Notes: a model not told the origin generated them from the letters alone. Counted from the first letter of the stretch, positions 31,105 to 44,275 are shown. The stretch: DNA of 64,000 nt from Stomorhina lunata (GCA_933228675.1 OW121740.1:125749630-125813629), one strand, 5' to 3'. A program made the numbers and translations.

Positions 31105-32752
31105 CTAGCTGATTTTACCCGGCGTTGCCCGGGTTAGTAGTTAAAGTTATTAACTTATTACTATGTTAACACTTTCTTCAAAAATGAACAATTATGAAAT
31201 ATTTTTTATTAATTTTTTAATTGAATCCTTTATTAATGTATTTGCATATGTATTTAATTAACTTATCAAACAGCAATCATATTACCAATATTCCTGCATC
31301 CGTCAAAAAAAAAACGTACCCACCGGTAGCTTCTTTTATACTGTAAAAATTAAAGAAAAATCGGTCGACTCGGTCATCCATATTTGTCATTTTTAATATT
31401 TTACTTATATGGGAGGGGTCACGCCCACTTGATGTTTAAAAAAAACTGAGTTTACCCACCGGTTATACCTTAACATACTGTTAAAATTTCAGAAAAATCG
31501 ATCCGCTCGGTCATCTACATTTGTCATTTTTAATATATGAGTTATATGGGAGGGGTCACGCCCACTTGATATCTCGAAAAAAAATTAGCCTGTTTTAACC
31601 ACCGATCACACCTTACCATACTGTCAAAATTTCAGAAAAATCGGGCCTATCTTTTGCCTATATTTGTCACTTTTAATATATGAGTTATATGGGAGGTGTC
31701 ACGCCCACTTGAGATTTCGAAAAAAAAATTTGCCTATTTTAACCACCGATCACACCTTACTATACTGTCAAAATTTCAGAAAAATCGGGCCTATTTATAC
31801 CCTTCACCACCATAGGTGGAAAGGGTATTTATTATAAGTTTGTGCTGATGTTTGTAACGCATAGAAATATTTGTCTTAGACCCACCTTTTAGTATACCAA
31901 TAGACTTAGAATCACTTTCTGAGTCGATTTAGCGATGTCCGTCCGTCCGTCCGTCCGTCTGGCTGGCTGGACCCCCATGTAAACCTTGTAATCAAACTAC
32001 AGGTCGCAATTCTAAATATAATTTGATGAAATTTGGCACAGATAATTTTTTTGATTATGGGACCATGGCTATTGAAATTGGTCAAAATCGGTCCATTATT
32101 TATGGTACCAACAGATACTGCTTATGTAAACTTAAATCACTGTACCAAATTTCGTTGAAATCGGTCCACATTTGATCATAGCTCACATACAAACTCTTCT
32201 TCAAAAACGCACTAAATGAGACAAAAAATCACTAAAACGCTCGTAAATCTAAAGATAATGAAAATTTTGAGTTTATTTTTTGCATACATAATTTTTGTAA
32301 CAACTGTAATCAATTTGCCAAATTTCGAGATAATCGGTCCACATTTAACCCTAGCTCTCATATAAGTCCAAATGACGGAAACAGGTTGAATATATACGTT
32401 TTGTGAAAATGTTTGTATGATGGCAAAATTTAGCAAATATTTGTCTTTATATAGGAAAAATAACACCTTTGACCTAAGTGGTGAAGGGTATCGTATGGTC
32501 GGCTTGACCGACTATAGCGCTTTCTTACTTGTTTTTGCCTATATTTGTCATTTTTGATATATGTGTTATATGCGAGGGGTCACACCCACTTGAGATTTCG
32601 AAAAAAAATTAGCCTATAGTGAGCACCGGCCACACCATACTACACTGTCAAAATTTGAGCAAAATCGGTCCGCTAGTTTCGGAGATCCTTCCCAACAAAC
32701 AACATACAAACAGACAAACAGACGCGGACATTTTTTTATAGATATAGAAGAT
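31105..32752 (+). mobile_element. CTAGCT element with about 140 bp tandem units
   Basis: Begins CTAGCTGATTTTACCCGG with a GC-rich hairpin and ends ACAAACAGACGCGGAC plus TTTTTTTATAGATATAG. Inside, TATATGGGAGGGGTCACGCC recurs near 31411, 31548, 31691 and 32571, about every 140 bp once the nested repeat is removed. Its end style matches the 4.4 kb element at 13395. No protein is encoded. Confidence 0.7.
31797..32538 (+). repeat. GTCY-core dispersed repeat, near full-length
   Basis: Inserted in the 31105-32752 element. It runs from ATACCCTTCACCACCATAGG to GACTATAGCGCTTTCTTACT and has a long core (GTCCGTCCGTCCGTCCGTCT). It is a good reference copy for the family, although the ACCTCCCATAGGTCC part is deleted. 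Confidence 0.9.
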
Positions 32753-33207
32753 AGAAGAAGAAGATAGAAGATAGATATAGAGACGGGTCTTAGAAATAGT
32801 AACAGTTTATTTTCGAAAAATAATTTAATGTAAACAGATAAGTTTTAAATAATTTAAAATAGAATATACAGTGTTTTTTTAAGAATTATTTCAGAAACAA
32901 CCCCGTAACTTTTAAACGGTTAAAGCTACTTAAATGAAATTCCATATGGTTAGAACAGAGGAGCTTTAGAGTTGATCTGCGGGCAAATAGGTCAATGTAC
33001 GGTCGGAAAGCTAACATATAGCCTTTTAAAAATTTTAGTCTCTGATAATAATTTTTTATATGATAGGAAAAAAAACTTCATAACTTTTTAACTAAATGAA
33101 ATATTAATTCTTAATTTTGAAATTTGGTCAACAATGCAACAGCAAAGACATTAATGAAAACTTAAATGACAAAAAATGGGTAATTTTTAAGTAATTGCAA
33201 AAAAAAA
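32753..33207. repeat. Probable continuation of the older host repeat
   Basis: AT-rich block with a purine-rich GAAGATAGAAGAAGAAG stretch at its start. Its wording (AACTTTTTAACTAAATGAAA) resembles 30840-31100. No gene is seen. Confidence 0.35.
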
Positions 33208-35815
33208 CAAGTAAGAGTGGTATATTCGGCTTTGCCGAATCTTGGATACCCTTCACCAATGGTGTTCCAAAAGTACTTAATGTAATTCGTAGCAATATTT
33301 GGTTATACTAGTTTTATATGCAAAGAGTCTTTAAAATTAAGAGTCGGAAAACGAAAACCTTTTCGGTGGCGTCATCATCTAGAATAGTTATGCACCCAAA
33401 GGTTAAGTTGGGCAGGTGGCTGATGTCTAGGGAAGCTTCACTTGGGTTCTAAAGTGGTCCCTTTGTGAAAGATAATGATTACTAGACCACAAGTAGAGAA
33501 TGCATATTTAAGCCAGCCAGTAGCTTCGAAATAAAATAGACACATATTTTACGAACATTTAATAAAGTTCGGTAGACCAGATAAACCATGCAGAAAAGAT
33601 GCTTCAAAATGTAGATGCCCTTAGATTTGCAATAGCACATCGATTTGATGAAGTTTAAGTATTCTGACATGCAACCCAAAAACGCTGTGCCCAGTGAGGG
33701 TTGTGCACTTTAATTCGTACGAATTATCCAACTAGTAAAAGTTCTTGATTAGTTATGTAAAACTCTGAAGTTAGCGGACTGATTTAGGTCAAAGCTTTAA
33801 CAATGATTGTCAATGTATACAAGCCTTAAAATTATAGGGTATACACTCTTAGTTATAGATACATACGTGAAATATATAGCTTTTGAATGGATGGTTATCA
33901 GCTTTGTCGGAAAAGTTTACTTATTAATTTGAAGTTAGTTTATTAATTAAAATGAACACTTCATCAATAATATTTGGGATGTATTGTTCTTTCGATCTGT
34001 CCGATGGATGTTTGGAAAGTTTTGCTCTAGTTCTTTGTGCAATTTTAATGTGATTTAATTTATCAGCATTAAATCGATTCCCGGTCGGGTTTATATGGGA
34101 GATTTCACTAAATTTGAATAGAGCTCGCCCATTTTCAATATCGAACTTTTCAAGAGATCAGAAATACTTTTGTCAAATGTTGTCCCTCTAGAAAGTTTAT
34201 TTTAGGCGCTATTGTCCTGAATATCAATATTGTACAACGTCTTTATACTAAATGTCATCATCGTATCTATTATAATTTGTCATTTATTAGCTACTAAGAG
34301 ATTGCCTTAGGCGAAGTTATACGGGATCAATTGTCAAACGTGAACGGATTACTCCCAATTGCAATTAAAAATTTTAAATTTTCGTTGATATGTGAGATAC
34401 TTACATACATATGTAGGTTTTGAACGGATATCATGTAGTTAGCTGCATTTTTGTATTTCCTAGGAAGATTACCTATAATTTGATATATAATGCATTCTCA
34501 AATGTTATCATAATGTTCAAAAGTCAGACACAAAATTAAGATAAATGCAGTGTGTCTGTCTGCTAAAATCAGATTTGTGGAGCTCCTGAATTGTCCTACC
34601 CTGAATTTCAACATTGTCGATCAAAACACCATCGCTTAAACGCTAAATTATATCTACCACAAATTACAGAATGCATCAGGATTTATATAATCCCCTGCGA
34701 AGGACGCTATTAAACTTCATCAAAATAAACATCTGAGATATCGACAAAACAGGAGCTGCAAAAACTTGACTACAACAGAAAAAAGGACAGACAGGTAGAC
34801 GGACGGACATGCAGACGGACGGACAAACAAACAGACGGACAGACGGGCAAACAAACAGACGGACGGACAGACGGACGGAGGTCGCGAAATCGATTCTTGT
34901 GCCGATTCTGAGTTGATCGGTACAATTTGAATGGTATTCATAATCAGATTTGTGGAGTATATACATCAGATTTTAGAAAATCCTCCCATAAAGAACGATG
35001 TCAAATTTCATCACAATCGGTCCATAAACACCTGAGATATCGCTAAAACAATACTTACAAAATGTAAACAAAATTTCTTAGACACGTACTTTGGGCAATT
35101 TGCTGTACATCAAATGTAGTGTTATGGCGATATCTCAATTGTTTATAGACCGCTTTTGATAAAATTTAATAACGTCCTTGGTGGGGGAATTTCCTAAAAT
35201 CTGATATAAAATTTATGTAGGTCCGTACTAAAGGAGGATAGTTTTTCCTATTTCTGCATTTAATTTTTTCAACAAACATTCTCTAATGTGTACTTTGGCA
35301 ATTTGCGATACATCAAATTCAGTGTTTTGGCGATATCTCAGTTGTTTATGGACAGATTTTAATAAAATTTTACAGAGTGCTTTGGGAAACTGTTTTCTAC
35401 AATCTGATGTATAACATATTATCACATCTACACCAGGAGTATCTTTTTTTCTTGTTATTTAAAAGTGTGTTTCAATCAAAAATTTTAAAATTTTCGTCTA
35501 ATTTTTGGTATTTTTTCGATATTTTCGGTGTTTATAAACCGATTTTAATGAAATTTAATAGCGTTCATTGCGGGAGAATTTCCTAAAATCTGATATATAA
35601 TTTATGTAAGTCCATCCTCCAGGGGCTTCAGAAACTTGATTTCAACAGACAGACAAACAGACAGACGGACGGACAGACAGACAGACGGACATCTCCTCCC
35701 GATTCTGAGTCGATCGGTATAATTTTTATGGGGTCTACGATCACTAATAAAAAAATTACAAACGGAATCACAAACTTATAATACCCTTTCACTTATTGGT
35801 GAAGGGTATAAAAAC
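33208..35815 (-). repeat. Large relative of the GTCY-core repeats
   Basis: Begins AACAAGTAAGAGTGG with the perfect hairpin ATTCGGC-TTT-GCCGAAT, then ATACCCTTCACCAATGGTG. It ends ATACCCTTTCACTTATTGG and TGAAGGGTATAAAAAC. Two internal (GGAC/AGAC)n cores lie at about 34785-34880 and 35640-35690. The 70-96 codon frames over the first core are translations of that simple repeat, not genes. Confidence 0.7.
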
Positions 35816-36670
35816 AAAAAGGTTTAACTACCGGCTAAACTACAATAACAATTTTGAGCAACATTTTAAACCTTTGGTTTTTAGTTAATCGCTATTGTTG
35901 ACCGTATGCATAAAAAATTTTGCAGCTGTATTTTGGGTTTCTGTGTCAAAATCAATCAAAAAATCAATTATAATTTTTATATTAGTTACACCCTTTTGCA
36001 TTTCAGGTGACGATATATTCTTTAATAGTAGAGTACCCGTTAAGGCATTTCTGCCTGAATCAATATCAGCCCAGGATTGACACAGATTTTTCATAACATG
36101 GCTCAGCAATACAGTATCCATGTTACGAGGCGTACCAAGGAACTACAGATCATCAAGACTTGCGACTACTATACAAATTCCGTATAAAGTAGAATCTGTT
36201 TTTATGCCTGTAACACTTACTAGCTCCTACTGTGATAGGGGTATGTAATTCTACAAATGATATCTGATCTTCTTTCCGAGAATGTATTTATTTAAGACAG
36301 ATTTGGCCCTATTTAGACAGTAAACATTGTCACTGACTACTGTTACTATCAAAACCCGATGTATCCTTGCTTGTGTCCGTAACTAAAGGACGCAGCATGA
36401 TTAGAAGGCACGCTTTAAGACTGAAATTTCAACATGCCTTGGTATATCGTATAAAAGGGCATTAACTCTAAGCTCATATGTGTTTGGAAACCTAGGCGTT
36501 ATTGATGATTCAATAGCCAGTGATATATTGTTCGTGGTATCATAATCGACTTAATATTTAATCTAAGTGACATACATACCTTATTAAAGCTGTGTCAAAG
36601 GTACCCACCAAATAAGAACATATTTTCCCATCTTCAGGAATTTGGGTATTTTCATATTAGAAATGCAAAT
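35816..36670. other. Region downstream of lectin 1; weak unrecognised frame
   Basis: The minus strand has a 78-codon frame (36121-35885) that starts MDTVLLSHVMKNLCQSWADI and has unbiased composition. I do not recognise it. A possible upstream extension is broken by a stop. It may be a relic of a transposon-borne gene. The rest of the stretch shows nothing. Confidence 0.3.
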
Positions 36671-36680
36671 TTTATTTATT
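36671..36680 (-). terminator. Lectin 1 polyadenylation signals
   Basis: Two overlapping AATAAA on the minus strand, about 30 bp past the stop codon. Confidence 0.6.
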
Positions 36681-36704
36681 AACAACAACAAATTTTACAT
36701 ATCT

Positions 36705-37816
36705 TTAATCCCTTACAATTATTTTCATTAATTGTTCTTGAAATAAATGCTGCAGTTGTAAAGGATCTTTTATCTCTTTCCGTAAACGTTGTTGCTCTTC
36801 AATCTCCTTTTGTATCTTATCCCTATATAGCTGAGGCATTTTGGATATACTCTCTTTAAGATCTTGCATTTGCTCCTGTAACTGATCATTTAATTCTTTT
36901 TGCATAACTAATTCCCGGGGAAGATTTTCTTGTTCCTGCAGTTCTTTTTGAATATTTTGTTCATATTTTTCAAGCTTTTGTAGTTTGACTTTATTAAGCT
37001 CCTGGAGTTGTTCTTCCAGTTTTTGCTGTTGGTCCAGCTGGATTTGTAAACTTTGTTGTAAGTCCATATTTCTTAAAACTTCTGCCTGTAATTGTTCCTC
37101 TAATAGTTTTCGTTTTACAATTTCTTGTTGTATTTGAAGATCATTTTGTTTAATTTTATTTTCTAAATTTTCTTTTATCTTCGGCTGTTTTTTGCGTTCT
37201 ATTATTAGGTTTTCTTTAACATTTTCTATTTTTTCCAGCCATAGTTTATATTTCCTTTCCAATTGTTGGATCTTATTGAGTTCACATACGAAACCAAATT
37301 TATTTAAACAAGTATTATCGTTCCATGTCATATTACGTTTCATTAGGATTTGAACACAAAACTCATTGGAGGCATGAAAGTCCGGGTTACTAGAATACCA
37401 ATTGGTGTATGAAAATGGTTGACCCGTGGAAACCCAAACGAAATGTTTCTTTGGCATTCGAGTCATAATACCACCAATCCATAGAGTCATATTAAGTATA
37501 CGACTTTCTTTGGCTACATTTTTGATGAGGTTACTTAGTTCTTCCGATTTTTCTTCGGTCTCCAGCTCTACCAAGGTCATGTTCTTCTCAAAGCAGGCAT
37601 TTTGACTTTCAAACCAGTTGAACTAAAATTGTTTGGAATTTTTGAGAATTATTGGATTAGAGGATATTTTTCGAATAACTTACTTACATTTTCTTTAAAT
37701 TCTATATAAAACTGATTATTTTCATCTGATGTGTATATTTGTCCCATGGAATAAATGAGATTTACTTTAAATATTATTAAGATTACTATCAACTTTGAAA
37801 TATTTGCGCATAACAT
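36705..37816 (-). CDS. Secreted C-type lectin with coiled-coil tail (lectin 1)
   Basis: Predicted secreted sugar-binding protein. Exons are 37816-37688 (43 codons) and 37622-36705, with a 65 bp GTAAGT/AG intron in phase 0; product 348 aa. Residues 1-23 are a hydrophobic signal peptide. The C-type lectin domain spans about 35-157: FNWFESQNAC, WIGG, an NPD triplet at 122-124 where EPN or QPD usually sits, WND at 143-145, and four Cys at about 53, 132, 148 and 156. WND and the Asn/Asp pattern suggest calcium binding could be kept. From about 160 to the end it is a Gln/Glu/Lys/Leu-rich coiled coil, likely for oligomerisation. It is divergent with lectin 2 across a satellite array. The leader AACAGCTAAAATG resembles that of lectins 2 and 3. 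The specific Drosophila counterpart is unclear. Confidence 0.9.
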
Positions 37817-38370
37817 TTTAGCTGTTGTCCCTATAAAATTTTAATAACAAATAGTTTTTTTTTTATTTTCTAATATAATATTATTAAAAATTTGGACAAA
37901 AGAGATAAGAATTTAAATTCGCCATAATTATAAGAGAATATAAGAATCGCAAGAGATTTTCTTAAAAATGTTTTTTTTTTCTAAAACAAGAGATAGTTTA
38001 AAATTTCTTAAACTTTTTTTACTTTTCCATCTCTGTCTATTGATTAATTTGCAGATCATAATTTTTATCCCCATTTAATTTATGATCTGTCTTCTATAAT
38101 CTCTGCTTTGTATTGGTCTTACACAAATTTGAGACGAAAATTAAAATTGTTCTATTCTTATGTCTCCTATCATAGCATAGGAAAAGTCTTAAGGCAATGT
38201 TCGATCACTTCTAAACAATTACTAACTATAATATCGGTAAGCCAACAGCGCAATTCGGCTGTCCGAAATATGGTTCCAAAATATAAATGAAAGTTGGCTC
38301 AAAAAAAAAATACACTGCATTTTTTGCTTTGACTTTTTATTAGAAACAAATTAAAAATAACAAAATGTTA
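37817..38370. other. Lectin 1 upstream region
   Basis: AT-rich. No TATA box is seen at a suitable distance from the lectin 1 ATG. A 60-codon plus frame (38108-38290) is not gene-like. Confidence 0.4.
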
Positions 38371-41300
38371 TTTTTGTATCAAAAACTTTCTTTAGTAAAA
38401 TTTTTGTATCAAAAATTTTCTTTAGTAAAATTTTTGTATCAAAAATTTTCTTTAGTAAAATTTTTGTATCAAAAATTTTCTTTAGTAAAATTTTTGTATA
38501 AAAAATTTTCTTTAGTAAAATTTTTGTATTAAAAATTATCTTTAGTAAAATTTTTGTATCAAAAATTTTCTTAAGTAAAATTTTTGTAAAAAAAATTTTC
38601 TCCAATAAAATTTTTGTAATAAAAATTTTCTTTAGTAAAATTTTTGTATTAAAAATTTTCTCCAATAAAATTTTTGTATTAAAAATTTTCTTTAGTAAAA
38701 TTTTTGTAAAAAAAATTTTCTCTAATAAAATTTTTGTATCAAAAATTTTCTTTAGTAAAATTTTTGTATCAAAAATTTTCTTTAGTAAAATTTTGGTATC
38801 AAAAATTTTTTAGTAAAATTTTTGTATCAAAAATTTTCTTTAGTAAAATTTTTGTATCAAAAATTTTCTTTAGTAAAATTTTTGTATCAAAAATTTTCTT
38901 TAGTAAAATTTTTGTATCAAAAATTTTCTTTAGTAAAATTTTTGTATAAAAAATTTTCTATAGTAAAATTTTTGTATCAAAAATTTTCTTTAGTAAAATT
39001 TTTGTATCAAAAATTTTCTTTAGTAAAATTTTTGTATCAAAAATTTTCTTTAGTAAAATTTTTGTATCAAAAATTTTCTTTAGTAAAATTTTTGTATCAA
39101 AAATTTTCTTTAGCTAAATTTTTGTATTAAAAATTTTCTTTAGTAAAATTTTTGTAACAAAATTTTTCTTAAGTAAAATTTTTGTAAAAAAAATTTTCTT
39201 TCATAAAATTTTTGTATTAAAAATTTTCTTTAGCAAAATTTTTGTATCAAAAATTTTCTTTAGTAAAATTTTTGTATTAAAAATTTTCTTTAGTAAAATT
39301 TTTGTATTAAAAATTTTGTTTAGTAAAATTTTTGTAACAAAAACTTTCTTAAGTAAAGTTTTTGTATCAAAAATTTTCTTTAGTAAAATTTTTGTATCAA
39401 AAATTTTCTTTAGTAAAATTTTTGTATCAAAAATTTTCTTTAGTAAAATTTTTGTATCAAAAATTTTCTTTAGTAAAATTTTTGTATCAAAAATTTTCTT
39501 TAGTAAAATTTTTGTATCAAAAATTTTCTTTAGTAAAATTTTTGTATCAAAAATTTTCTTTAGTAAAATTTTTGTATCAAAAATTTTCTTTAGTAAAATT
39601 TTTGTATCAAAATTTTCTTTAGTAAAATTTTTGTATCAAAAATTTTCTTTAGTAAAATTTTTGTATCAAAAATTTTCTTTAGTAAAATTTTTGTATCAAA
39701 AATTTTCTTTAGTAAAATTTTTGTATTAAAAATTTTCTTTAGCAAAATTTTTGTATCAAAAATTTTCTTTTGTAAAATTTTTTTATCAAAAATTTTCTTT
39801 AGTAAAATTTTTGTATCAAAAATTTTCTTTAGTAAAATTTTTGTATCAAAAATTTTCTTTAGTAAAATTTTTGTATCAAAAATTTTCTTTAGTAAAATTT
39901 TTGTATCAAAAATTTTCTTTAGTAAAATTTTTGTATCAAAAATTTTCTTTAGTAAAATTTTTGTATCAAAAATTTTCTTTAGTAAAATTTTTGTATCAAA
40001 AATTTTCTTTAGTAAAATTTTTGTATCAAAAATTTTCTTTATTAAAATTTTTGTGTCAAAAATTTTCTTTAGCAAAATTTTTGTATCAAAAATTTTCTTT
40101 AGTAAAATTTTTGTATCAAAAATTTTCTTTAGTAAAATTTTTGTATCAAAAATTTTCTTTAGTAAAATTTTTCTAACAAAAATTTTCTTTAGTAAAATTT
40201 TTGTATTAAAAATTTTCTTTAGTAAAATTTTTGTATTAAAAATTTTCTTTAGTAAAATTTTTGTATCAAAAATTTTCTTTAGTAAAATTTTTGTATCAAA
40301 AATTTTCTTTAGTAAAATTTTTGTATCAAAAATTTTCTTTAGTAAAATTTTTGTATTAAAAATTTTCTTTAGCAAAATTTTTGTATCAAAAATTTTCTTT
40401 TGTAAAATTTTTGTATCAAAAATTTTCTTTAGTAAAATTTTTGTATCAAAAATTTTCTTTAGTAAAATTTTTGTATCAAAAATTTTCTTTAGTAAAATTT
40501 TTGTATCAAAAATTTTCTTTAGTAAAATTTTTGTATCAAAAATTTTCTTTAGTAAAATTTTTGTATCAAAAATTTTCTTTAGTAAAATTTTTGTATCAAA
40601 AATTTTCTTTATTAAAATTTTTGTGTCAAAAATTTTCTTTAGTGAAATTTTTTGTACAAAAATTTTCTTTAGTAAAATTTTTGTATCAAAAATTTTCTTA
40701 AGTAAAATTTTTGTATCAAAAATTTTCTTTAGTAAAATTTTTGTATCAAAAATTTTCTTTAGTAAAATTTTTGTATCAAAAATTTTCTTTAGTAAAATTT
40801 TTGTATCAAAAATTTTCTTTAGTAAAATTTTTGTATCAAAAATTTTCTTTAATGAAATTTTTGTATCAAAAATTTTCTTTAGTAAAATTTTTGTATCAAA
40901 AATTTTTGTATCAAAAATTTTCTTTAGTAAAATTTTTGTATCAAAAATTTTCTTTAGTAAAATTTTTGTATCAAAAATTTTCTTTAGTAAAATTTTTGTA
41001 TCAAAAATTTTCTTTAGTAAAATTTTTGTATCAAAAATTTTCTTTAGTAAAATTTTTGTATCAAAAATTTTCTTTAGTAAAATTTTTGTATCAAAAATTT
41101 TCTTTAGTAAAATTTTTGTATCAAAAATTTTCTTTAGTAAAATTTTTGTATCAAAATTTTCTTTAGTAAAATTTTTGTATCAAAAATTTTCTTTAGTAAA
41201 ATTTTTGTATCAAAAATTTTCTTTAGTAAAATTTTTGTATCAAAAATTTTCTTTAGTAAAATTTTTGTATTAAAAATTTTCTTTAGCAAAATTTTTGTAT

Positions 41301-42810
41301 CAAAAATTTTCTTTTGTAAAATTTTTTTATCAAAAATTTTCTTTAGTAAAATTTTTGTATCAAAAATTTTCTTTAGTAAAATTTTTGTATCAAAAATTTT
41401 CTTTAGTAAAATTTTTGTATCAAAAATTTTCTTTAGTAAAATTTTTGTATCAAAAATTTTCTTTAGTAAAATTTTTGTATCAAAAATTTTCTTTAGTAAA
41501 ATTTTTGTATCAAAAATTTTCTTTAGTAAAATTTTTGTATCAAAAATTTTCTTTATTAAAATTTTTGTGTCAAAAATTTTCTTTAGCAAAATTTTTGTAT
41601 CAAAGATTTTCTTTAGTAAAATTTTTGTATCAAAAATTTTCTTTAGTAAAATTTTTGTATCAAAAATTTTCTTTAGTAAAATTTTTCTAACAAAAATTTT
41701 CTTTAGTAAAATTTTTGTATTAAAAATTTTCTTTAGTAAAATTTTTGTATCAAAAATTTTCTTTAGTAAAATTTTTGTATCAAAAATTTTCTTTAGTAAA
41801 ATTTTTGTATCAAAAATTTTCTTTAGTAAAATTTTTGTATCAAAAATTTTCTTTAGTAAAATTTTTGTATTAAAAATTTTCTTTAGCAAAATTTTTGTAT
41901 CAAAAATTTTCTTTTGTAAAATTTTTTTATCAAAAATTTTCTTTAGTAAAATTTTTGTATCAAAAATTTTCTTTAGTAAAATTTTTGTATCAAAAATTTT
42001 CTTTAGTAAAATTTTTGTATCAAAAATTTTCTTTAGTAAAATTTTTGTATCAAAAATTTTCTTTAGTAAAATTTTTGTATCAAAAATTTTCTTTAGTAAA
42101 ATTTTTGTATCAAAAATTTTCTTTAGTAAAATTTTTGTATCAAAAATTTTCTTTATTAAAATTTTTGTGTCAAAAATTTTCTTTAGTGAAATTTTTTGTA
42201 CAAAAATTTTCTTTAGTAAAATTTTTGTATCAAAAATTTTCTTAAGTAAAATTTTTGTATCAAAAATTTTCTTTAGTAAAATTTTTGTATCAAAAATTTT
42301 CTTTAGTAAAATTTTTGTATCAAAAATTTTCTTTAGTAAAATTTTTGTATCAAAAATTTTCTTTAATGAAATTTTTGTATCAAAAATTTTCTTTAGTAAA
42401 ATTTTTGTATCAAAAATTTTCTTTAGTAAAATTTTTGTATCAAAAATTTTCTTTAGTAAAATTTTTGTATCAAAAATTTTCTTTAGTAAAATTTTTGTAT
42501 CAAAATTTTTCTTTAGTAAAATTTTTGTATCAAAAATTTTCTTTAGTAAAATTTTTGCATCAAAAATTTTCTTTAGTAAAATTTTTGTATCAAAAATTTT
42601 CTTTAGTAAAATTTTTGTATCAAAAATTTTCTTTAGTAAAATTTTTGTATCAAAAATTTTCTTTAGTAAAATTTTTGTATCAAAAATTTTCTTTAGTAAA
42701 ATTTTTGTATCAAAAATTTTCTTTAGTAAAATTTTTGTATCAAAAATTTTCTTTAGTAAAATTTTTGTATCAAAAATTTTCTTTAGTAAAATTTTTGTAT
42801 CAAAGATTTT
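38371..42810 (+). repeat. 30 bp satellite array 1, about 148 copies
   Basis: Tandem 30 bp unit containing TTTGTATCAAAAATTTTC and CTTTAGTAAAA. The units are mostly identical; common variants are GTATTAAAA, CTAACAAAA and CTTTAGCAAAA. Since 30 is a multiple of three, two plus frames and one minus frame stay open for hundreds of codons with ten-residue periods; these are not called as genes. Larger blocks of about 600 bp and 1.54 kb are themselves duplicated. The array fills most of the gap between divergent lectins 1 and 2. Confidence 0.97.
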
Positions 42811-42951
42811 AAAAATAAACAAAAATTTTGCTAAAGAATTCGGTATATTTTGAGCTCCCAAAAAAACGCTTTAGTGATCGTACTTATTTATTTTGGCAAG
42901 TATATGTGAATTTGCGGTCAGATTTATTTGATAAAGGTTAATTTTACGTAA
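42811..42951. other. Short spacer
   Basis: Unique-looking DNA between the array and the next repeat. Confidence 0.4.
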
Positions 42952-43680
42952 AAACAAGTAAGAAAGTGCTATAGTCGGTCAAGCCCGACCATACGATACC
43001 CTTCACCACTAAGGTCAAAGGTGTTATTTTTCCTGTATAAAGACAAATATTTGCTAAATTTTGCCATCATACAAACATTTTCTGAAAACTTATATATTTA
43101 AGCTGTTTCCGCCATTGGGACTTATATGAGAGCTAGGGTCAAATGTGGACCGATTATCTAAAAAACTTAAAATTCTCATGATCTTCGGATTTACGAGCGT
43201 TTTAGTCAATTTTGTCTCATTTAGTGCGTTTTGAGAAAAGAGTTTGTATGGGAGCTATGGTCAAATGTGGACCGATTTCAACGAAATTTGGTACTGTGAA
43301 TTAAGTTTACATAAGCAGTATCTGTTTTAAATTTCATGAAAAAATATTGATTTTTGTGGCCAATATATCAATTCCGGAAAGTATGACCTATGGGAGGTAC
43401 CATAAATAATGGATGGATTTTGACGAATTTCAAAAGCTGATTTGTATTATTATCAAAGAATCTGTGCCAAATTTCATCAAATTATCTTTAGAATTGCGAC
43501 CTGTAGTTTGATTACAAGGTTTACATGGGGGTCCAGCCAGCCAGGCAGCCGTCCAGCCAGGCGGATGGACGGACGGACACCGCTAAATCGACTCAGAAAG
43601 TGATTCTAAGCCTATTGGTATACTAAAAGATGGGTCTAAGACAAATATTTTATAATAAACTTATAATACCCTTTATAAAG
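42952..43680 (-). repeat. GTCY-core dispersed repeat, near full-length
   Basis: Minus copy: starts AACAAGTAAGAAAGTGCTAT with the hairpin GTCGG-TCAAGC-CCGAC, then GATACCCTTCACCACTAAGG, and ends AATAAACTTATAATACCC. The core is at about 43540-43580. Confidence 0.9.
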
Positions 43681-43689
43681 ATGTATGAA

Positions 43690-44130
43690 AATATTAATTT
43701 GACAAGTACGAAGTACTTGATACCCTACACAAGCGAGATCAAAATAAAAAAATTTTCAAAGTTTTTTTTTATGGGTTACACAGGCCATATCTGAGCCAAA
43801 TTTTATCATTATATGGAAATTTTCTCGAGATTTGTAAGAATTTTAGTAATTCTTAATAGCAGGACTTGACTGTATATGGGTTTATTATACAAAAACATTT
43901 TTCACCCATTGAGTAGTTTAGAGGGCCATATTTTTGATTACTCGAATTTCGGAGAGGTAGTCCGATGACAATAGATTTCGATAAATTTAAAAACATATCT
44001 CACTAGCTTTGATAAGAAGGGACATTAGCCATACAGACCGACAATGTTATATCAGAAATTGATTCTGGATTTGAAGTGTGTTCTTACAGGCGGTTATCGC
44101 CTATGGTGTTGTAGGTAAGAAAAATGGAAC
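43690..44130 (-). repeat. Second repeat family with hairpin ends
   Basis: Starts CAAGTACGAAGTACTTGATACCC (hairpin AAGTAC-GA-GTACTT type) and ends with GGCGGTTATCGCCTATGGTG and GTAGGTAAG. Built like the GTCY-core repeats but with different wording. Confidence 0.5.
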
Positions 44131-44275
44131 ATAAAAAACTTCTTAAAAACATAAATGTATTATTTTGTTTTAAAAATGGGTCAAGGTCTCCCATGTATTT
44201 ATTTCAGCTAAATTTTAAAATTATGTGGATATTAAAATTATTTAATCAAAGTCAGCTTAAGAGAAAACAACTAAA

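Noticed and set aside
34676..34966. Ser/Val/Cys/Pro-rich frames of 73-96 codons
   Set aside because: They are translations of the (GTCY)n simple repeat in a dispersed element.
38371..42810. CRISPR-like regular 30 bp repeats
   Set aside because: There are no unique spacers, the repeats abut directly, and the DNA is from an animal genome.
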